Below are positions 59,246-64,000 of a stretch of DNA of 64,000 nucleotides, one piece after another (the stretch's first letter is position 1; each line of letters starts with the position of its first letter). Made by a program: the position numbers and the translations under genes. Under the pieces are notes generated by a model. It saw only the letters and a list, made by a program, of their open reading frames with translations. It was not told the DNA's origin and did not search any database. Source of the stretch: Pseudomonas oryzihabitans (GTDB lineage: Bacteria > Pseudomonadota > Gammaproteobacteria > Pseudomonadales > Pseudomonadaceae); the NCBI RefSeq assembly GCF_024652905.1, contig NZ_CP102428.1:3332001-3396000 (forward strand), in the 5' to 3' direction.

Positions 59246-59321
59246 GCCCAGGTAGCTCAGTTGGTAGAGCAGGGGATTGAAAATCCCCGTGTCGGCGGTT
59301 CGATTCCGTCCCTGGGCACCA
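59246..59321 (+). tRNA. tRNA-Phe (GAA)
   Basis: A full 76-base cloverleaf with encoded CCA. The acceptor stem is GCCCAGG/CCTGGGC, the anticodon stem is GGGGA..TCCCC with GAA in the loop, and the T-arm is GGCGG-TTCGATT-CCGTC. A phage-type integrase gene follows 172 bases later, so its 3' end is the likely attachment site of the element. Confidence 0.95.
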
Positions 59322-59366
59322 AGAACATAAATCCGAGTGGTTCCATATGACCTCGGAACACAGAGA

Positions 59367-59392
59367 AACCGGCCCTTGAGCCGGTTTTTTTG
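59367..59392 (+). terminator. terminator downstream of tRNA-Phe
   Basis: AAACCGGC-CCTTGA-GCCGGTTT with a following T-run is a strong Rho-independent terminator 46 bases after the tRNA. Confidence 0.92.
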
Positions 59393-59395
59393 TGC

Positions 59396-59480
59396 CTGTA
59401 TGAATCTGTATGGTGATGTACAGCGACGCGGTTTAGGGGTAAGAATGAGGGTAACGACCGATTCGATATTGGTTTTACCC
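59396..59480. repeat. short repeats before the integrase gene (possible arm-type sites)
   Basis: CTGTATG occurs twice (from 59396 and 59406), GGGTAA twice (about 59437 and 59449), and TTTACCC once inverted (59473). Such clusters beside an integrase gene can be arm-binding sites. Confidence 0.35.
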
Positions 59481-59493
59481 TTAAAGGGATGAA

Positions 59494-60813
59494 ATGGCCC
59501 GTACCGTTACCCCCCTGACCGACTCAAAGTGCGAGGCGGCCAGGCCCCAGGACAAGCCGATCAAGCTCAATGACGGCCAAGGCTTGCATCTTGAAATCCG
59601 CCCCTCTGGCCTGAAGGTCTGGCGCCTCAAATACAAGCGCCCGAACGGCCAGGAGAACACCCTCACCATCGGCGAGTATGGTCGTAAGGGCATCACCCTA
59701 GCCAAGGCCAGGCAGGCCCGCCAGGATGCCCGCGCATTGCTTGCCCAGGGCATCGATCCGTCCGAGTACGCCAAGCTCGAGGAAGCAAAGGCCCAAAACG
59801 CGACCACGTTCGAAGCGGTCGCCCGTGAATGGCACGCCTCCCAGGTGAAGCGCGGCAAATGGTCATCCGGTCATGCTGAGCGTGTGCTGCGTGAGATGCA
59901 GGCAGACCTATTTCCGATGCTGGGCAAACGCCCGATTGAGCAGCTGAAGACCCGCGACCTGCTGGCGCCCCTGCACGCCATCGAGGCCCGCGACGCCCTG
60001 GACATGGCCGCCCGCCTAAAACAACGGCTGTGCTCTGTGATGCGGCACGCCACCCAGACGGGGAAGCTTGATTACAACCCCGCCCAGGATCTCGGTGGCG
60101 CCATTTCCACACGGAAAGTGAAGCATCGTCCCGCCCTCCCCCTGGATCGCCTCGGCGAGCTGTCCGGACGAATTGAGCGCTACAGCGGCCGTCCCCTCAC
60201 TCGCCTGGCGCTGACCCTGACCCTGCAGGTGTTCGTCCGGTCGAGCGAGCTGCGCTTCGCCCGCTGGGCGGAGTTCGACCTCAAGCGGGCGCTCTGGATC
60301 ATCCCTGGCCAGCGCCCGGCCCTGGAGGGCGTCAAGCACTCCACCCGCGGGAGCAAGATGAGGGACGACCACTTAGTGCCTCTGTCGCCTCAGGCAATCG
60401 AAACGCTGGATCAGATACGGGATATGACTGGGCACGGCGAGCTGGTTTTCCCGAGCGATGCCTATGCCAGTAAGCCCATGAGCGAGAACACGATCAACGC
60501 CGCGCTCCGGCGCATGGGTTACGACACCCAGGCCGACGTGTGCGGCCACGGCTTCCGGACGATGGCCTGCTCCGCCCTGGTCGAGTCCGGCCTGTGGTCT
60601 GAGGACGCCGTAGAGCGACAGATGAGCCACAAGGAGCGCAACAGCGTGCGGGCGGCCTACATCCACCGGGCCGAGCATCTAGAGGAGCGCCGGCTGATGC
60701 TGAACTGGTGGGGCAACTTCCTGGACGCAAATCGGATCGCTCCAGTGACCCCCTTCGAATACGCCAGGCCTGACGGCCAGAACGTGGTACAGCTGCCCAG
60801 GCGGGCGGTGTAG
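59494..60813 (+). CDS. int: P4-type tyrosine integrase
   Basis: A 439-residue tyrosine recombinase. It has the N-terminal Arm-DNA-binding (DUF4102) domain with KLNDGQGLHLEIRPSGLKVWRLKYK. The SAM-like core-binding domain follows. The catalytic set is Arg249 (RSSELRFARW), His352-x-x-Arg355 (HGFRTM), His379 and Tyr389. This group inserts satellites and genomic islands at tRNA 3' ends, which fits the tRNA-Phe just upstream. The ATG at 59494 lies after an AAGGGATGAA context. Confidence 0.95.
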   Translation: MARTVTPLTDSKCEAARPQDKPIKLNDGQGLHLEIRPSGLKVWRLKYKRPNGQENTLTIGEYGRKGITLAKARQARQDARALLAQGIDPSEYAKLEEAKAQNATTFEAVAREWHASQVKRGKWSSGHAERVLREMQADLFPMLGKRPIEQLKTRDLLAPLHAIEARDALDMAARLKQRLCSVMRHATQTGKLDYNPAQDLGGAISTRKVKHRPALPLDRLGELSGRIERYSGRPLTRLALTLTLQVFVRSSELRFARWAEFDLKRALWIIPGQRPALEGVKHSTRGSKMRDDHLVPLSPQAIETLDQIRDMTGHGELVFPSDAYASKPMSENTINAALRRMGYDTQADVCGHGFRTMACSALVESGLWSEDAVERQMSHKERNSVRAAYIHRAEHLEERRLMLNWWGNFLDANRIAPVTPFEYARPDGQNVVQLPRRAV

Positions 60814-60832
60814 CTGATAGTGAGATCCCATC

Positions 60833-61447
60833 ATGCAAGGAATTGATTACTGGCGCCTCAATGACGAACTCACGATCATCCAGGCAGCGTTGTTGATCGT
60901 AGGCGTAGATCCTTCAAGCGAGGAAGGGGCGAATTGCGAAGACTGGAAGCCAGAGGAGCAACCTCCCGGCTATCAAGCAGCCAAGCATGCGTTGATGAAT
61001 GCCTTACGCAAAGAAAAAATCGCGGGCGATCTTGAGCCTTATTGTGAGTACGACATCAACGGCAATATCGTTGGAGATCAGCCTGGGACATTAGATCCGG
61101 CATACTCCAGGATAGAGGTCGAATCGCTGAAGCAATGGCTGAAGGCTCGCGGAATTACGGGCGGTTTCTTCTTCCCTGACTCAGTCATGGCTGCTGAGTA
61201 CCTTGATGCTCGCCACCCCAGATACTCGGCCAAGCTCGCCGCTGCGGTGAAAGTATGGCAAGCGATGGAAGATGAGAACTTGCTATCAGGCAAGTCGGCG
61301 GCCAAGGCTATGAAGGACTGGATGCAATCCCACTACCGCGAACTGGGTTTGGTCTGGAATGGCGAGATCAACAATACCGGCATTGAGGAGGTGGCGAAGG
61401 TTGCCAATTGGCAAACCACCGGGGGATCACCCCGCACGCCAGGCTAA
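60833..61447 (+). CDS. hypothetical protein of the integrated element
   Basis: A 204-residue acidic protein following the integrase by 19 bases. The N-terminus (YWRLNDELTIIQAALLIVGVDPS) and the C-terminus (IEEVAKVANWQTTGGSPRTPG) look like those of a family I have seen beside P4-type integrases, often annotated hypothetical. The function is unknown. The middle could hold a helical nucleic-acid-binding unit. Confidence 0.7.
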   Translation: MQGIDYWRLNDELTIIQAALLIVGVDPSSEEGANCEDWKPEEQPPGYQAAKHALMNALRKEKIAGDLEPYCEYDINGNIVGDQPGTLDPAYSRIEVESLKQWLKARGITGGFFFPDSVMAAEYLDARHPRYSAKLAAAVKVWQAMEDENLLSGKSAAKAMKDWMQSHYRELGLVWNGEINNTGIEEVAKVANWQTTGGSPRTPG

Positions 61448-61532
61448 CCCACCCACCCCTCAAAACCTTGCACCAGAGCGGAATCGCGTCATTCAGTGCA
61501 ACCCTACCCACCCCTGTCGGGCATAGCGCCCC

Positions 61533-61567
61533 ACCCTACCCAAGGCCGTTTTCTTGGGGTGGGTTTT
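61533..61567 (+). terminator. terminator after the first two element genes
   Basis: ACCCTACCCAAG pairs with CTTGGGGTGGGT (10 of 12 pairs) around GCCGTTTT, followed by TTT. It separates the integrase pair from the next gene run. Confidence 0.7.
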
Positions 61568-61640
61568 GTCGATCCCGCCCTGCTATTCGGGTCCCCGTCG
61601 TGACAGCAATCTGGCTCCGTACTCACTCGGAGCCATACGA

Positions 61641-61880
61641 ATGCACAACGATGAACCCCTGCTCTCCAAAGGCCTCATTCGCAAGGTGAAGCTCTGCCAG
61701 CGCCTCGGCATCACCGCTGGCGGCCTGGACAAGCTCAAGAAGCGCGACCCTTCCTTTCCCAAGCCAATCAAGGACAGCGACAGCCGCCAGGCTGCCGCCT
61801 ACTACGTCGTCGCCGAGGTGGAGGCCTGGCTGCAGCGGAAGGTCGCCGAGCGTGATGCGGCTCATGGAGCGGCCGCCTGA
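61641..61880 (+). CDS. AlpA-like small regulator
   Basis: A 79-residue protein with a MerR/AlpA-type winged helix: LLSKGLIRKVKLCQRLGITAGGLDKLKKRDPSFPKPIK, then a helix for WLQRKVAERD. AlpA-type proteins act as excisionase or activator in P4-like elements. The ATG at 61641 has GGAG upstream. Its stop overlaps the next ATG (TGATG). Confidence 0.78.
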   Translation: MHNDEPLLSKGLIRKVKLCQRLGITAGGLDKLKKRDPSFPKPIKDSDSRQAAAYYVVAEVEAWLQRKVAERDAAHGAAA

Positions 61881-62173
61881 TGGACAAAAAAAAGGCCGAC
61901 CAACAGGCCAGCCCCAAGCATTCCGCCGTCGATAGTACCAGTGGTGCTGCGCAACGCCAGCGTTTGCTGGAACGCCTGCAAGAGGGTCCAGCGAACACAG
62001 TCGAGCTACGCCGCGATCTGAACATCATGATGCCCGCCGCCCGGGTGAAAGAGCTTCGCGAGGCTGGCCACGACATCCGCACGCACTACGGCCGTGTCCA
62101 CGACGATCAGGGGCGGCTGCATATCGGCGTCGCTACCTACTACCTCAGCACCGGGGAGGCCAGCGCAGCATGA
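61880..62173 (+). CDS. helix-turn-helix domain phage protein
   Basis: A 97-residue protein with a likely winged-helix fold: LLERLQEGPANTVELRRDLNIMMPAARVKELREAGHDIRTHYGRV, the pattern of small phage helix-turn-helix proteins that read DNA. It is coupled to genes on both sides (TGATG upstream, ATGA downstream). Confidence 0.75.
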   Translation: MDKKKADQQASPKHSAVDSTSGAAQRQRLLERLQEGPANTVELRRDLNIMMPAARVKELREAGHDIRTHYGRVHDDQGRLHIGVATYYLSTGEASAA

Positions 62174-62466
62174 CCGACCTCGCAACCACTGACCGCAGTC
62201 CGCGCCAGCTCAACCTGGCGGACGAACTCCTGCGTATCACCTTCGCCGCGGCTAACGTCGACGACCTACGCGATATGCAGGGCGGGACCCTCTTGCACCA
62301 GCGCCTCACAGACGCCGGCCGTCTGCTCGCCACCCTCGACGGCCTGTCGGCTGAGCTGGCAGCCCTACGTGTCCATGTCGCCCAAGCCTTGAACGATGGC
62401 CAAGGCCGTCTGGATGGCGTTTCTGTGCCGCTACTGCTCGCCCTGGTAGGGGAGGCCTCCGCATGA
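62170..62466 (+). CDS. hypothetical phage-like protein
   Basis: A 98-residue helical protein with no family I recognise. It starts within the previous stop (ATGA) and its own stop overlaps an ATG at 62463. The tight packing is typical of phage or satellite operons. Confidence 0.65.
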   Translation: MTDLATTDRSPRQLNLADELLRITFAAANVDDLRDMQGGTLLHQRLTDAGRLLATLDGLSAELAALRVHVAQALNDGQGRLDGVSVPLLLALVGEASA

Positions 62467-62506
62467 TTCCGCTCAAGTCCACCGACGAACGGTCGATACA
62501 GATCAT

Positions 62507-62626
62507 TGCCAGCAATCTCGCTCGTGGCTATCGTTCGCCCGTCGCTGCAAATTCAGCGACCGGGTTTGGCGACCCGAGTAGCAAAAGGCGCACAGGCGCC
62601 CATACCGATTGCAGGCGCTTTTTTTG
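62507..62626 (+). promoter_or_regulatory. hairpin-rich leader with internal terminator (P4 immunity-RNA-like region)
   Basis: Three structures follow each other: a perfect 7-base stem GTCGCTG/CAGCGAC (62541-62560), CGGGT/ACCCG (62561-62576), and GCGCC/GGCGC followed by seven T (62596-62625), a Rho-independent terminator. This region lies inside an open frame 62463-62963 (166 residues) whose middle looks non-protein-like. It resembles the CI-RNA immunity region of P4 satellites, where a small RNA forces early termination. Confidence 0.5.
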
Positions 62627-62777
62627 TGCCCGTAAGTCCGTGTTATGGCGGTCGTGCGTGGGAGACCGAAAGGTCTGCCGGGTTCCTTTTGCCCCGGTTC
62701 GCCAACCTGCGCACGGCTGCCTCCCTTCGTTTGGCGACGATGGCGGCAGCTCCTACCAGCAAAAGGAGCTTCACCCC

Positions 62778-62963
62778 ATGATCCCTACCCGCAATCCGTC
62801 TGCCCTTCTGGCCCGCGCTGCTGCACACCGCGCCATGGCCATGTCGGCCCTCTCCGCCAACTCGTCCCTTTCCTCCCGCCTCAAGCGCTACAACCACCAC
62901 ATGACCGTCGCACGCTCGCTGCAGGCGCTGGAAGCTCAGGGGGTGACCCATGGCCAGCACTGA
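62778..62963 (+). CDS. small phage-like protein (61 residues)
   Basis: The ATG at 62778 has AAAAGGAG 8 bases upstream and opens a helical Ala/Ser/Arg-rich 61-residue protein (PSALLARAAAHRAMAMSALSANSSLSSRLKRYNHH). It can also be the C-terminus of a 166-residue frame from 62463, but the strong ribosome-binding site favours separate translation. The function is unknown. It overlaps the next gene by 14 bases. Confidence 0.6.
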   Translation: MIPTRNPSALLARAAAHRAMAMSALSANSSLSSRLKRYNHHMTVARSLQALEAQGVTHGQH

Positions 62964-63642
62964 CCAGCCTTGCGTGATCCTCAACTGTGGCGAGAAAGAT
63001 GGGCTCCGCATGACAGTCCAGGTCGGTCCCTTCGTCTCCATGGCCCAGGCCTCCGAAGCGGCCGAGCGGCTGACCCGGGATTGTCCTGGCGTCATTGCAA
63101 CCGTCTGCCGGAACTACGATTCGCGGCAGCCTGACGATGCGGAGCTGGCCGAGCGCCTCACCGAGGCACGCCGGACCGCAGCGGAGATGCTGAGGATCTG
63201 CCACCCCCAAGGAACGCCCACCGTTTCAGTGTCGCAACCTGCACGGCCTTCGACCTTTCCATCGCCCCTGCATGGCCGTATCAAGCCGGGCTATATCGAG
63301 ACCCAGGTGATCGCCTACCTACCCAAGCACGGCAGGGTCGCTATCCCGCCCGTGGTCGGGCACAGCCTGGCTGGCGCCGTCGCGGCTGAGATTCAGCGGG
63401 ACTATCCCGGCGCTGAGGTCTGGACGCATGACATGCAGCGCGGTACCGGCGAAGGGTTCGCCGAGGCGTGCGAGGTCAGCGATCAGGTACAGCAGGCATT
63501 CGTAGCCACGGCCGGTAAGCCTCGACGCGGTATCGCGCTGATGGAGCGGCTACGGCTCATCCATCCAGACCAATCTGGCGCCGGCACTGCACGAGCGCCC
63601 TCCCCCAAGGCCACGGCGCCAGCGCCCGCCACGAGGACCTGA
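62950..63642 (+). CDS. hypothetical protein of the integrated element
   Basis: A 230-residue protein of unknown family. The first half (VGPFVSMAQASEAAERLTRDCPGVIATV) resembles small phage proteins with a ferredoxin-like alternation. The second half has a GRVAIPPVVGHSLAGAVAAEIQRDYPG segment. A Pro/Ala-rich tail ends it. It follows and overlaps the 61-residue gene. Confidence 0.62.
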   Translation: MASTDQPCVILNCGEKDGLRMTVQVGPFVSMAQASEAAERLTRDCPGVIATVCRNYDSRQPDDAELAERLTEARRTAAEMLRICHPQGTPTVSVSQPARPSTFPSPLHGRIKPGYIETQVIAYLPKHGRVAIPPVVGHSLAGAVAAEIQRDYPGAEVWTHDMQRGTGEGFAEACEVSDQVQQAFVATAGKPRRGIALMERLRLIHPDQSGAGTARAPSPKATAPAPATRT

Positions 63643-63644
63643 CC

Positions 63645-63977
63645 ATGACTGATTTCGAACAGCGCGGCGACGCGTTGACGGGAGCGGCTTGCCCGAATAA
63701 CCAGTTCGCCATGCTCGACCTGATGGAAGACTTCAAGCGCGTACAGGCCGACCTGTCCAGGCGTATGCAGGCCCGCGATGAGGCCATGGTGCATCTGTTC
63801 AAATCGCTCGATGCCTCGCTGCCCATGCTCCAAGCGCTGGCGCAGATCATTGATCGCCGGGCCACAGACCCCTCCCTCAAGCGGGCCGCCGAGCTGATGA
63901 CCACTGAGCTCGGACAGCTCGAATCGTGGCTTGCCCACTGCATGCAGGTCTGCGTCAGCGGACCGGGCGGGGAGTAG
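63645..63977 (+). CDS. hypothetical helical protein of the integrated element
   Basis: A 110-residue, nearly all-helical protein (LDLMEDFKRVQADLSRRMQARDEAMVHLFKSLD), possibly coiled-coil. It begins 2 bases after the previous stop. No family is recognised. Confidence 0.6.
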   Translation: MTDFEQRGDALTGAACPNNQFAMLDLMEDFKRVQADLSRRMQARDEAMVHLFKSLDASLPMLQALAQIIDRRATDPSLKRAAELMTTELGQLESWLAHCMQVCVSGPGGE

Positions 63978-63982
63978 CGGCC

Positions 63983-64000
63983 ATGACGAGTAATCGCACG
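63983..64000 (+). CDS. start of a further gene, cut by window end
   Basis: An ATG with GGGGAG 9 bases upstream starts MTSNRT and runs out of the window. The spacing suggests the operon continues. Confidence 0.45.

Overview
The window is high-GC chromosomal DNA of a gammaproteobacterium, almost certainly Pseudomonas. The evidence is the rpsU-dnaG-rpoD operon, the secB-grxC-rhodanese ... envC-ctpA ... hisF-hisA-hisH-hisB gene order that I know from P. aeruginosa, paired ~600-residue FadE-type acyl-CoA dehydrogenases, and REP-like repeats. A P. oryzihabitans-type species is my guess from overall gene content and is not demonstrated.

Layout. 1-2803: yeaH (cut at its 5' end) and a spoVR/ycgB gene. 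2856-11463: cca, a REP-like repeat array, folK/folB, plsY, tsaD and the rpsU-dnaG-rpoD operon. 11478-11628: a tRNA-Ile2(CAU) gene with promoter and terminator. 11629-18056: a strikingly AT-rich accessory island. It carries a remnant of a NERD-type gene and a compact four-gene operon: DNA methyltransferase, phosphoribosyltransferase-like protein, ORC/CDC6-like AAA ATPase, and a protein of unknown family. It ends in a decayed copy of the 3' half and terminator of the tRNA gene. 18080-28499: DUF4337, an acyltransferase, a uronate dehydrogenase plus lactonase pair, a four-gene signalling operon (two histidine kinases, CheB, CheR), and a 52-residue YqaE/Pmp3 membrane peptide too short for usual ORF calling. 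28858-43978: two acyl-CoA dehydrogenases with a PsrA-like box, a thioredoxin-like protein, an MHS transporter, several small enzymes, comF, phoX with a Pho box, srkA, rarD, secB, grxC and a rhodanese-like protein. 44112-53498: envC, ctpA, a divergent polysaccharide deacetylase, three paralogous periplasmic binding proteins, and the his operon with a frameshifted chorismate mutase gene inside it. 53643-59159: an OFA-family transporter, asmA, mutY and yggX. 59246-64000: tRNA-Phe followed by a P4-type integrase and a run of small, overlapping phage-like genes. This is the left end of an integrated satellite or prophage that leaves the window.

The best candidate for an undescribed system is the operon at 12340-17705. 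A DNA modification enzyme, a nucleotide-handling PRTase fold, a switch-type ATPase and an orphan protein are translationally linked, differ in composition from the host, and sit between tRNA-derived repeats with no integrase left. This suggests a defence or conflict module that has become fixed. I recall that PRTase-like and ORC/CDC6-like proteins of this kind have been listed in computational surveys of prokaryotic conflict systems, but I know of no experimental description of this exact set.
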